Part shown: positions 23,301 through 36,200 of the stretch, one piece after another
Layout of the letters: every line of letters starts with the position of its first letter
Numbering within the stretch: the first letter of the stretch is position 1
NCBI GenBank assembly: GCA_002633005.1
Contig: NMRA01000131.1
Location: forward strand, 621,808 to 685,807
Length of the DNA: 64,000 nucleotides
Direction of reading: 5' to 3'
Source of the DNA: Phoronis australis
Taxonomy: Eukaryota > Phoronida > Phoronidae
Translations under genes and position numbers: made by a program
Notes under the pieces: model-generated
Seen by the model: the letters and a program-made list of their open reading frames with translations, nothing else
Databases searched by the model: none
What the model was told of the DNA's origin: nothing

Positions 23301-26300
23301 CGCCCTGATAACACTGACTCCACTTGTGCCAGGTGTACAAAGGAAGTCATTGCACGGAGTGAGGATCTTTAGGTCATTTTCAGCGACACTAACCAGTCTT
23401 CAGACACTTGATACGCGTATTCACAGGTGGACAGGCTGAGGAACTGCGTGCAATATTGTAGGTGCGCTCGATACCGCGGATATCTGCGTGGACGAAGCCG
23501 GCACTAAATATGTTATCCGATAGGGGAGTCTTATAACATTATCACTGTTACTTTTCAAAATTTAAAAAAAATGACTTTGCGAAAATTTAAACAACACAAA
23601 TTTAGCAGACATGATTTAGAACTTGCGTACTTTGCATTACAGTATATTTTTACACAATGAACTTTTACTATTACCAGTCAATTTCCGCAAACGGTAATTT
23701 CTCGATAGTCCTGGTCCACGGCCTTACGTTTAACGCCATAATCATTTCAACGATTTATAAAGTTTTCCGGTGGACAATGTCGGCGAAGTGTCAAACGAAT
23801 CAAGGTTTTATGAGAGAAACAGCGTGGTTTATTCCAATACGCTTTGGTTTACGTACCAGGATATAGGAAACTACAGTATCTGGCCAGAGATCATTTAGAA
23901 ACACATTGACCCACACGACCCCAAGCTTGTGTGAAAATTTGCTGGACCTATGGGCCATGTTAGTTTTTTGTTGTTTTTGCTTCCATTTTATTGGACCCGT
24001 TGGCCCGAATTAAACAATCACAGTAAGACAATGACAAAAATTATTTTTGCGCTCCAAAAATGATCCCTGTGTGCGATATACCATTTGTACTATAAACTCT
24101 CTCACTTATCAAGTTGGCCTTCATTCCATGCCAACTGTGTTGATAAATTTTCCGTTTGATAGTACCCCTGTTTTCGAAAGTACGTCCAGACTTTTGTTCG
24201 GGATACTAGAAAGGTAAAATATACATTTTCCGAATTTGAGCCGTAGGGCTTATCATCGGAAATAATCGGTGAAGAAAAAGTGTGACCTCGGTGAAAGATG
24301 TTTTACTAATGAGACTTAAAAGTCTAAATTGCACAGGTCTCGCTTCGCCCTTTTTCGACTAGTTCGTGGTCGGTGACCTTGTCGTCGACTGCCAAATTTG
24401 ATGCTGAGCAGCACACGGTCCCATGGTCGCGACGACAAGCTTCGCTGTTCACAACCCGATGGCATCTTGTAGAAGAACTGTGGGACTTGTTAGGCTCATT
24501 TGGACAAATGTTTTGAAATGCTATACGCAATCTGTTTAAATTTGACACACGGTCGCCTGGAGGCTTTATTACGAAATTACAGGATTGAGAAATTTATCAT
24601 TGAGAGGAAATTCATCTCTTAAAACTTGCGAATATTTTACATAATTATTAATTCATTACAGATTTAATTTTCTTCTGCTTTTGTGTGTGTACATCTGGCA
24701 ATGACGTCAGCCTGTCTCAGAACTACTGACTGCGAGCAATCGAGGTATAAACTTAGAAAATAACTACTACAACAATTTTATTTCATTATACGATGACACG
24801 AGCATTCATGACGTGTAATACAATATCCCTCTTGTCGTTTCTAACCCCTTACAGCGATATTTAGTAATGGCTCTGCGGGGCGCCTTAAAATAGATAAAAT
24901 TGATACGGAAATCAACTTACGCTGTTGCGTTTTACTGTTGGTCGTTATGAAATAATTGAGTCAATGTATTGGTGCTATTTTCTGGTCTGCCGCCGTTGTA
25001 AATATGAAACATTTGTATAAGTTACTTTAGTTTGGATCATGACTGTTGCTCTGAAAATGCTCTTTCAAAAATATTTTAATTACGCGCGTTGACAGGTACC
25101 AATTTTGTGGCTATAGTAGTGGTGTTATAAACTCAGCATGACCCGTGCCAGCAATCAGCTGGAAATAGCTGGCGTCGTGCCAACCCAGTGCCAGCTCGTG
25201 CTGGGAGCGTGCGGCATCACGTGTCACAACACCGACACCTGTGGATAACAATAGAACTTATCTGAAGACGAGTAGTTCAAGGGGTGGAAACGATTCCATG
25301 CTGTGCCTTTAAAAACAATCCTAAAGATGAGATATCAGTTTCAACGGAGTGGAAACAATTTCATGGGTGCACGAAAGCTTCAAAATTACAGAAAAGACCC
25401 TCTAATCCCGCCCAACGTCAAACTCGCGGCACAAATGAGACCCGCGCACCGACGTGCCAAAAAATAGAATTAGATGTTCGTAGCTTGAATTTCATGGCCA
25501 CAGCTGTGTTACCAATGCACATTTGGGATGGAAGCAAAACCGGCCGATTTAATGTCCAAGTGCCTTATACACGGTCCGCCAGGACACGCCTTGGTCCCGG
25601 GGGGAGGGTCACTTATATAGACAAGGCAGACGTGTACCAGAAATTGCTGAGAGACCCCCTATTGCGGTGTCACTAGAGATCTGCTATTTTCCAACCCCGG
25701 TCTTTTGCGAGGTAAATTTTTGTGCCTCACCCCCACGAAATGGAAATTTAAGAGGCCTATTGGACCCCGCGCTGGTCCCCTAAAATGGGCTGAAAAAATA
25801 CCGCCTACCAGCAATTTTCGGTACATGCCTGCGGGCAACTTGTCAATCATGAGGGATTCCGCGGGGGGGTGTCTGCCACTCGCAAACTCGATTCACGGTG
25901 TTAAGAAGTACTTGGAGAATTGTTTCTACTCCCTGAGTTAGCCGTGTTCAAGCATGAAACAAGTTTACCTTGATACGTGGCTTTGACCCCTGGCTTTGAC
26001 CGCAGGTCAAAAACAGCCGCGACAAATAGGTCAAATCAAAACCCTCCAAATTGCACCACAAAACCGACCAAAACCGAACTTTGCAATGATGAATACTAGC
26101 CATGTCTAACTCCACTTTAAATTATACACGCTAACCTTTTATACACATTTAAATTAGCTTCCCTGTCACAAAATGCTTTAAACATAGCTCAGCGTAACGT
26201 CTTGAAAGGGTACTTATCGATTCGACGAGGCTTAACAGAGGTGGTTTCTTTGAAAATCAAATTAAACACAATTACGTAATTTCACGGAAGTACCGGTAAA

Positions 26301-29103
26301 CACGTTCTACTATACGTCGTTACCTAATAAAACTGAAGAGCGCGCAAAATACAACCAAGCACCAACGAGAAGATACATTACTATTGATTTATGATCGCCT
26401 CAGCGAAGCAGAATAATTTCAAAATTTCAGCACGTACATTAGGTGAAATTTCAACGAGATATATCAACATTGACTGACGTGATATCTTTTCAGAAAAAGA
26501 TTTGCATCATAGATAGGCCTAGTACGTCTCCGAATAGAAATCAAATGGCCAGCCTTATAGCTTCCAGTGCGAGAACAAATATTTCAATTCATTATGTATG
26601 AAGAAAAAAGTTGTGTAAGCTGTATGCCTACCCACACCAAGTCCCATAATTGAATATCGGTTGTGCCTTTGTTTCCATTGTAGGGCGTTATCAGCACATC
26701 CACGTACGTTGGCACGCGTCCAAAGTCTTGGGCAAACGTGGTTTCGTTGCGTAAAAGACCTTTCTTTATCAGTAAGACACGATCGTTGACAGATTTGTAG
26801 AACTTTGGTCAATCTACATTATTATTGCAATTCACTCAAAAGCAGAATCGTTGTCAAGCAACTTTTCATTCGACCCTGAATGGTATGCCATTTTCATTTT
26901 TAAGACGAATACTTATCCGCTATCACACGCTTTTAAAAGCGTGACGTTCTATTATTCAAACTGTGGGTATCAAATCCGCTGGTTGCGTTTTGGACTAGGT
27001 CCAAACTAGATAATACGGGTTTCTGGAAACTGAACTTCGTTTGCGAGCTCGCGCGCTCCACTCATAACCCTGCATTACATTAAAACATGATACATTTAAT
27101 TCGGGTTTTCCCTATTTGCTTACCGTTATCAACACGCTGCAGAGAATTCAGACAATTGAGTGTCAACAGTTTGATCTAGTTTGTACACCACTTTTTCGTC
27201 GTCAAAACAAACGGAACACAAGGGGCGAGCTCCAGGAACTATAGTTTTGACTGGAACATAAAGACATTCCCTTGATAAAAGCTATTATTATGAAATGTAT
27301 TAAATGAACAATGGTACCCATGTCAACATGTTTGAAGACATAGGAAATGAGGAACTCGCAATTGGCAATACTCAACGCCTAAAGGGATCTTAACTGCCAA
27401 TAATACCAAGTTTTCTGTTTAGTTCTATCGCAAATATACTTGGTAAAATAGAGGGTGGAAAAGATCAGTGGCCACACTTCTACTGAAATTCCAGCTACAA
27501 CTCCATTTTGATTACATGCGCAGAGTTTAGGGCCCGGATCACGAGATTTGTGCCTGCAAGACCGACACTGTGGAGTTTCAAGTTGCGCATATGGAAACCT
27601 TTACACCACTTATACCAGCGCTTCAGTCAAACACATTTTTTTTGAAAAATTTGACAAAATGTGTTATGGACGATCTGACGCAATGTACTGAAGATGGCTC
27701 CCAATGAAAGTCATTAAATTTTCAACAAAACCACCCTAATCATGGCAGCATAATGAATAGGAACTAAATGCTCTTTAAAGAAATTTTATTATTTTAGCAA
27801 AATTTTACAATGACTTCCGTACAAAAATGTTCGATGTCTTAACACTATTTCCCTACAATATTACTCATGAAATAAAAGTTAACATTTCCATGAAGTCTAT
27901 GTCTACGCTACCCATTGCTGAAAAGGCAGGATGGCTGACAAAAAGCAAAATACTGCGATTATTAAGTTTTGACTGGGAGATAATACCTTTGTTTCACACA
28001 AAAAAATTGCACAGATGTATTTTGCACCATTAAAATTCAAATTATGTTTTAGAAGAACAGGTTTAGTTAACCCAATAACCAGGTGTAGTAATTCTCATAA
28101 CTATCTCGTATGACAGAAGCTTTAAAGGAACATTACACAAAACAAGAAAAAATGTTTCTTTAGGAAAAATAACTTAAGAAGCATAATGTAACAGCTAGGC
28201 AGATTTAACAACATGGCTATTCACTACTTGCACACATAGGTGGCGCTGCAAAAAATGACTGATGTGCATTGTTGTTTAGGACACAATGCCTCACTTAAGC
28301 ATCAATTTCAACAACGCAAACATGAAAGCACGCCTTCCAAACATACAGATTCATCTGTAAATTGGACAAAGCCTGGTTTTCAAGCATAATGGCGAATAGG
28401 TGCAAGCAGTGAACTGTCAGTCAAGTTTCTGTGTTTCACAAAAGGTTGAAATAAATAAGTCTGCCAAAGCATACCAAACAAAATGTAAGGAAATAAATAA
28501 GAAGTACTTAAAGCTGTATTTCACCACGTTTAGCTGGATAAAAATGAGAATCAAATTAGACCTTTTGCTCTCATGAAATCAGTTGTAATATCTGTTACCG
28601 TGGCGACATAAGATTATGTTTCTATTACTAACGGAAACATCACTGACTCGAGAAAATGTTTCAGAGTTTATAAGGGTAGCCAACTCTAAAACAGCAAATT
28701 CGAGAACGGCGAATGTACACATCGTCTATGACTTGCTAGATCATTTTGCAACAATTCCAAGTTCGAATGAGCATGTCAATTTTTTTAAACCCAAAGCACT
28801 TTGGTTAAGAATTCAACATACTAGACAGCTAAACAGCGGCAAGATGACCCTTTAACGTTATTGGAAACTGTTCCAGAATAACTGAGAGGAATTTGGATAG
28901 GAAATTAAATAACAAAACCAGTTCATCTATTAGGCTTGGGGAATGGAAAATTTGAGACTTATTTTTGCAATGATTAAAAAATTCAAAAACATACAACAAT
29001 GCCTCAAAATTCAGTTCCTAAAACATTTCCCTGTCATTAATTTGAAAAAAGCATCACCTAATACATTTTAAGTTGAACACAGAGATAGTTTCACGCAGCA
29101 GTA

Positions 29104-29178
29104 AGGTAATGTGACCATGTGATCATTGTTACGTGACCATGTGATCATTGTAATGTGACCATGTGATCATTGTTATGA
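29104..29178. repeat. Three copies of a ~25-bp unit
   Basis: TGACCATGTGATCATTGT with short variable spacers, each unit containing the palindrome ATGTGATCAT-like core. Confidence 0.85.
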
Positions 29179-30009
29179 GACCACGGTGTAATTTTAATGA
29201 GGTAACAGAGCCCAAACAAAAGTCTTAGGACAAGACATTAAAAATCTAGAGATCAATTTCCATTGTAAATATCCCAAGCATCTCAATTGGCTAATTAATA
29301 TGTACACCATTCAAAACTCCATGTCGTATATTGGACCACATAACCTATGAACTACTTTTAGTCGGTATTTTGACATACCTTGTTTATCTTAATCTTGCCT
29401 AAAATTTAACAACTAGTGCCAACAAGTAACGATGCCCTACATATTCTGCCATTTCAGATCACTTAGCCAACAATTCAAAATACAACTTAAATAATTACTT
29501 TAATCATGCGTATTTACAAAATATTTACAAAGCAACAGTTGGATACAGACTCTGGATGCCAAATTACGTATCAACGAGCTGGTTACACGAGCAACCAGGA
29601 AGCTAGAAAAAAGAATTTATGTCTATAAGAACTTAACAGTTTAGTGAAAATATCTTAAGTACACATTTCGTATGACAGATTAATACGATACTATGTCAGT
29701 TGTAATACTGTATCCACTTGTTGAGATCAATAGGTACACACCTTCCAATACAATAATTATATTTCAAGTGTGCTCCAACACCATACGATAACCCTAACAC
29801 TGTTTTGATAGGGTGATTGAGCACCGTACAAATACAACTAATACAATAAACTACCTTTTAACCTACATAATATACACAGCTAAACTGCTTCCAACATTCA
29901 ACTAATTGAATTTGGTTGTGAACCCAACTTTGAAGGGATTCAATTTTGTTTTAACAACACCAAACATGCCTTGGGCATTACTATACATGTAAGAGTGCAA
30001 AAGTAACAA

Positions 30010-30015
30010 TTTATT
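30010..30015 (-). terminator. Candidate poly(A) signal of the BH3-only gene
   Basis: TTTATT on the plus strand, about 200 bp after the minus-strand stop. Other hexamers farther out (near 27786) could give longer UTRs. Confidence 0.4.
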
Positions 30016-30215
30016 GCACTCATATAAGAGATCAGACGAAACATTAGGTGCACAAAAATTCGTTCGAGACAGCCGAGTGAGCAATTTCTCAGAGAACAGG
30101 AGTCGCATCAAGTTTTTGTTCGATGGAGAGCTTTTAATTGGAACCCTGCCAACTAGGGAACAAAAAGTGTTCCTCGCATCAAAATCGTAACAAAGCTTCA
30201 GCTTGCGTGACTTGC

Positions 30216-33200
30216 TTACGGTTTCTTGGCTTTGTCCACATTTGGGTCTTTCTCCGCACTGACAACCTTCTCTTTACCTGGACTCAAGGCAGACTTCAAT
30301 TTTACCCAGAGGCCCCTATCAGCAGGTGCCGCCCCGGGATACGATGATGGCTGGAGGTCAGAATTTTCCTCCTGAAAACACAGAAGAAAAAAAATTAGTT
30401 TGAACACAATGCCTTCTGTTCAGTTTCCATTCCATATAGTTTTATACAATAAGGGCATAACACTGAGACAAGCATCAAACCAATAGAAAATGGCACAAAA
30501 TATTTTATAGACAAAATTTTCTCTGCATCACTTTTCAGCTTTGACCTATCAGTTTAGTCCAGTAACCTTTTCACCCCTCACATCTCAAGGAAAATGGTTT
30601 TAGCAATTCCAGACCCAACTGGGGTGCACTAGTTAGATATTCTCTACAATGCTAAAATAAAATATTTTATGAATCATAGGACACCCTGTCAGAAATGCTA
30701 AGGCCACTGGGGATAATGTGACCCAATGGCTTCAGTTACCTTTCCACGATATCAAATAATTTTCAATTTTAGAAATCAATGCATGCCCCCAGAGCATTTA
30801 AACGCACTTAATTCAGTGCAACTAGACTGTGATCTGTCTATATTGGCAACAAGCCAACCCAGTAAGAAGCTAATATATCTCTAATAGTCAGTGTCAGAAG
30901 GTCAGCTAAAAGTGCTTTCATGAGGTCTTACAATTACTAAAATTTGGTAATGTCACAAACTCAACTTGACTGCGGTAGCACCAGTTTTAAAGAGATAAAC
31001 ATAGTGATTCACCATCACTTTAGTGACAATGATGGAGTGTCATCAGCTACACTGTATATGTATGTTAATGAAAACATTTCATTTTCAATATGTGGTTGAA
31101 CTATGGACCTGCATAAAGAAGTGATGTATAATGTAGTCATCCATAAATGTATTACATTTAGTTTCATGCTTTCAAAGGTTGACTATCTGGCTGGTATTTG
31201 GTAACACCAGGGCTGAGCATACCATATCAACAGTCAAATAACATTATTTAAATAATGCGTCCACATATAAATATGTGGGCGCATAAAAATGTTTTCATTG
31301 AGAAACTGAGAAACAGCAAACAATTTAAATAGTTTTACACATTGCTAACTAAACAAAGACCACGGACTTCGCAATTTAGCAATAAACTGCCAAGCACCTG
31401 GGAATTCCATAAGAGCCGGAAGGAGCTATGGGTCACCTTGGTATTTTCTGTTGCTTTTGAGAGGTGTCGTTTTTATGATTTCGTTTGCTACCTGACAGTA
31501 TCTTTTGCGAGTGCCAATTGATCTAACAGCTAACTGGATTTCAAATAAACCAAACAAAAGAAGCCAAAGTTGACCCACGATGTATTTTCAAAATATACAC
31601 CTGAGAATCCATATAACATAACACTGCCATTTTGATCGGTGATATTAGTTTTGATCAGGTGTGTTACACTGTCATTATGTTACAATCCCAATTCAACGCC
31701 CATAATTCAAGACAAATTACCAGTGATTGCAGTTGTAATGCAACTGTAGACCCAGAGTTATGCAATCACAGCAAATCAAACAAAAATTTTTATGCACCAC
31801 TAACACTTCGGGGAAGGGGAGGGGGGGATCTCTACACTGCATCATGACTACATTTTCCAGGTGTCACATATCTGCAAAATGATTCTAAATAAGACCCTGT
31901 AAAAGCTTTTTGAACCTCGTTTCATGGAGGCTTTTAAGTGGTGGGGGCTTTTAGGAAATCCCTAGTACCCGATGAATGGGGCAGCAGGCGCAGTCAATGT
32001 TTTTGTTAAAATACAACATGTAATATTAACCTCCTATTCACCTTCCTTCACTCATAAGAAGGCTGCATACATTATTACACCCACACTGATGACTCATGAG
32101 TCATCACCAGTGTCCAGGTTTCTTGGCCAATCACCTGCCAAAGATAACAGCCAATTATAACTGCCCTGGTAATTTCTACGGCCATCCAGGGTCAGTTAAG
32201 TAGCATTTCCGATTTGGTAAAACACAAACCAAACACTTTCACTGCAGATGATTCATGATCAATCAGTAGCCAAAAGTAATTGAGCTTGGCTAGACAAACG
32301 TGCAAAAAGTGATTTGCTACGTTTTGTCATTAAGAGTTTCACAACATGAACTTTACATGGTTTTCAAAGCTGTCCAAATAAAGAACCTCACATCACAGTG
32401 ACTCACAAGTTACTATTTAGTACAACTTGAGAGTGAAACCAACAGTGTACAGTGCTAGTGGGTTCTACATTTAACAACTAAACAGGCCCTAACTATAAAA
32501 TACTTCGAAAAGCAAGGAACATATTTTGCAAACAGAAAACATCAAAGCACTCTGAGAAGCGACAGTTGGCCAAATTGTAACAAGTCATAGACACAAAAAG
32601 CAATTAGTGCTTGAGCCTTTATCCAGTCTCAGTTCAATTGACAGGATAGGTCAAGCTAAGACAAAGTGTAAATTTTGTTATCCTTGGATATTTTGAAATG
32701 TTGGCTTTTATACCTTGCAAGTCTTGTAAACATTATTAACGATACTGCCATCTAGTGACAGTCTTGTAAACATTATCAACGATACTGCCATCTAGTGACA
32801 GTCTATTCAAAGTCATCATCACATCAGAAAAATTAATATTTCTAATTAGCATAAATACCAAAATCCAACGAACCATCAACGGTTCTCCAGCTAAGAACAA
32901 TTTATCTAGTGACCAGTTTCAGTTGTACAATCATTTTAAGTAAATATGGAAAATGGATCAATAGTTAGTTGAGTTATTTATGGACAACTAGAGCAAAGTT
33001 CACTGACAGGAAGACTATACAAATACCACAGGATGAAGCAGCGGGGATTTTCAGGTTACCGGAAAGAATTCTGCTTTCCTCAAATCAAGTTGATGTCAAA
33101 GGTTTTCTCCTTCTGAAACACATATAAGCCTTCAATGAGCCAGTTCCAGATGTCTAGACAACTAAATCCATTTGTATAAACAGCCACTTTCCTTCTATTT

Positions 33201-36200
33201 ACTATAAAAACATAGAAAAAACATTTCATGACAAAAAACACTAGCCGGTGGTCTAAATTAAACTGCTTCTGTTTCTAATTATGAGCATTACTATTTTTAT
33301 CACTGACTCGCAAAAATTGGCAAAATTATGGACATCATTTCATAGCGCAATAAATATAGCAATTGACTAAGAGAAACTCCGCCAGACCTAATCCAACACA
33401 CTTTCTTCCATAGTCGTCTTTTGTCAAAAAGGAAAGCTATTAAAATCAACAAAACAAATCTACTAAGGACAATTCTTACTCCAGAAAGATCTAGAAATTC
33501 TAATTTTAGCAAAGTTTGGGATTTCCCTGGGACTGATTGTGCAACCTCAACAAGGTGCTGGAACTGGTTATCAGATAAGCCCAACAGGTCACAGATCAAG
33601 TTATCAGTCAGCCCAGATGACAGTCATCACAACTGATGAACCCTGGAAGTCATTCGACCACCACATCATGAAAATTCCCCAATAGGCACGTCACACTTTT
33701 TCCTCCAAAACACTTTTTGAAATGTTAGATGGGCTCAAGGGATGACAGTCAGATATATACTTAGCCACACACCCAATCCCCAATCCCACTAAAAAGCACT
33801 ACAAGGTATATAAATTCAGAGTTGTCATCCAGGTGGCCAGCAAATTTTCAGAGCAGTTAATCACTTTAAGGTTTCTCTGTGATGAATTTAAGGAAAGAAA
33901 TCGCCTCTGTAACCTCGTTGGCTGTACCAACATAAAACAGGACTTGGAGTCCTGACAGAAAAACACCGTTCAAAAACTGGGCGACCTAACCTTGAGCTGG
34001 GTGACTTGATTTTGTGAATCAGTTGCCAGCTCTGGCAACTAGGCTTTTGAGGAATAAGTATGAAATTTCTGTAGTGGTACGAAGTCACAATTATCATTTT
34101 TCATTAGCTCAGCGGATAGCTAAAAATGCTCAGAATTTCATAATGCATTTGTTGACGACTGTTATACAATACACAACATAACTTTAGGAATACCCAGTTA
34201 AGTTTTCTTCCAGTTTGTTTTAGTGGAAAATTTTGATACAATCAAATTTCCCCAATTTACCGTTTTTTTATTTTAAATTGAAGCGTTCAACAGTTTTCAA
34301 AGCATGAATTAACTAATCAACTATTGAACACGAGTCACAGAGGTGATGCATGGAAAAAAACACCAGAAGCAAAACCAAGTGTCTGCCACAGCTCGTTGCT
34401 GCTGATAAAAGTGTAAAATTTAAGTAATTTGAAGTTCAAATATGAGCAAAAGCTGAGTAGGAAATCACACGACAAAGGGACCGCTGATTTTTATGACAAC
34501 TCCCACTTTCATTAACGTTTAAAGAGCATCAAACAGTTTCATAAACTATCATTTACGCACACACAAACATAACACATGTAGTCATTTGCAAACAATAGGC
34601 CCCTATGAACGACCACATTCAAGCCAGGAGCATTTCAAGCCCCATTTCTAAGTGAATCAAGACATGACTGCTGGTTGTTCAAGGACATTATATGGCATGT
34701 CCTAGGTGAGGCTTTCACAAACAAGATAAGGTACAGTTTGTATGATACAGTTGTTTTGTCGACAAGATTTATATATAGGACAAAAAATCAATTAATCCAG
34801 AGCCTTCCGGTGATTTGCAAATTTCCTCAGGCTGGCAACTGAAAAATGTAACACCACAAAAAGATGTATACGAAGCTGTGAATGAAACACTTTCTGAATG
34901 TAAAAACAAGTTCTAGTAATTTTGCATTACCAGTATCTTAAATTCAGGACTTGTGGCAATGGGTTCGACCCAATAAGGTGGGGCAATTAGCTTTTACTTT
35001 CCATAAAGATTTTAGACCTAGTTCATGTATTGGCAACAGAATGCGGCGACATACACCTTTACACAAGCAGGATGTGACTACTAACAGTTTGTCTGGTGAA
35101 ATAGATTACCGATACAAACTGTGACGAAGTGGTGACAAACACAACTAAAGGTGCTTTCTCATAACAGCCAAAAGTTTACTGACACTGACTGCATTCAAAA
35201 ACACTTGTAAATGGCAGGAGAACAATTTTCAGTAAGCCTCGAACCCACTACTCAATATTCGTCTGAGAGTACGAATGAACTGCGTCGTCTGGTATCTTAG
35301 CGATGACTTCGAGACCACTTGTTAATTGGAAAGGTAAGCGAACTTTCAGTGAAGATTCGGTAATTGGTTAAATCTCAGGCCTTAATTCAGATAGTAATTA
35401 AAAACACATCACAACACTACATAATGGTCTTTGATTGACTTGTCTCACACCCTGAGTGTTTCAAGTCTAGTATAAACACAATGACCAATGGAGCTGCTCC
35501 AACATCTGATAGATTTCCAATGACCTGATATTAGTCACAACAACTGCATAGAGACCTGTTGACCATAAATGGCTACACTCGCTGAACAGAATATCTCAGT
35601 GCAGCAAATTACAGAGACACCTGCTAAAGAAACAATTCCACTCAAGAAGCAACTGCTCTTCAGCATCATTCCAATCCAATGACATCACATCCTAAACTTA
35701 GATTAATGAGCTAATTGCTCTGTGATAAGACGTTTTAATTGTCACCAAGGCACATATAATTTCCATAATGGTCATACATCAATACCTGTACTTAATTAAT
35801 TGCGACAGCCAAGGTGGTAAATCGATAATGAAGTAAATGTCAATAGTATTACAGACATGGTGATCCTACAACGTTTTTCAAAGCAGTTCAAAGGTCACTG
35901 CTCTTGCTATCAGACACTCAACATAGCATTAAATAAACAATTAAAATGTCAAAAAGGATGCAAATCTCAGCTGCGAACCAGAAACATATAGTCAACTAAC
36001 TCCTCAACAGTTGTACTATAACACAAACTCTCAGTGTCAGTATTCAGGTGACCAACACCACAATAACCATGCACATTCACCAGCCTTGTAGCCAGTATAG
36101 TTCACTGGAGCCTTCTGCCATCACTAGACATAAAGACTAAAGAATGCTTTTGGTCCGATTTTTTCTGAAAATGATGTGGTAATGTAGTGTTTTAATCAAA

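Larger units (their letters stand above)
15430..29985. other. Intergenic region without supportable genes
   Basis: No frame here has a recognisable domain, good splice signals or continuity with neighbours; the longest (25284-25676, 130 codons, plus) resembles nothing I know. Contents I can support are the hAT MITE at 16550, the minisatellite at 18818, diverged repeats at 19.4-20.06 kb, triplicated 29-mers at 20.29 kb and 25-bp repeats at 29.1 kb. CCACTTCAGTTGGCAC recurs near 16522 and 22022. Confidence 0.5.

Noticed and set aside
25284-25676. 130-codon plus-strand frame
   Set aside because: No domain, no neighbouring exon, no poly(A) signal tied to it; probably chance.
33300-33599. 100-codon hydrophobic minus-strand frame, considered as an alternative last exon of the BH3-only gene
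   Set aside because: No clear acceptor in the right phase and no family resemblance; kept only as a remote possibility.
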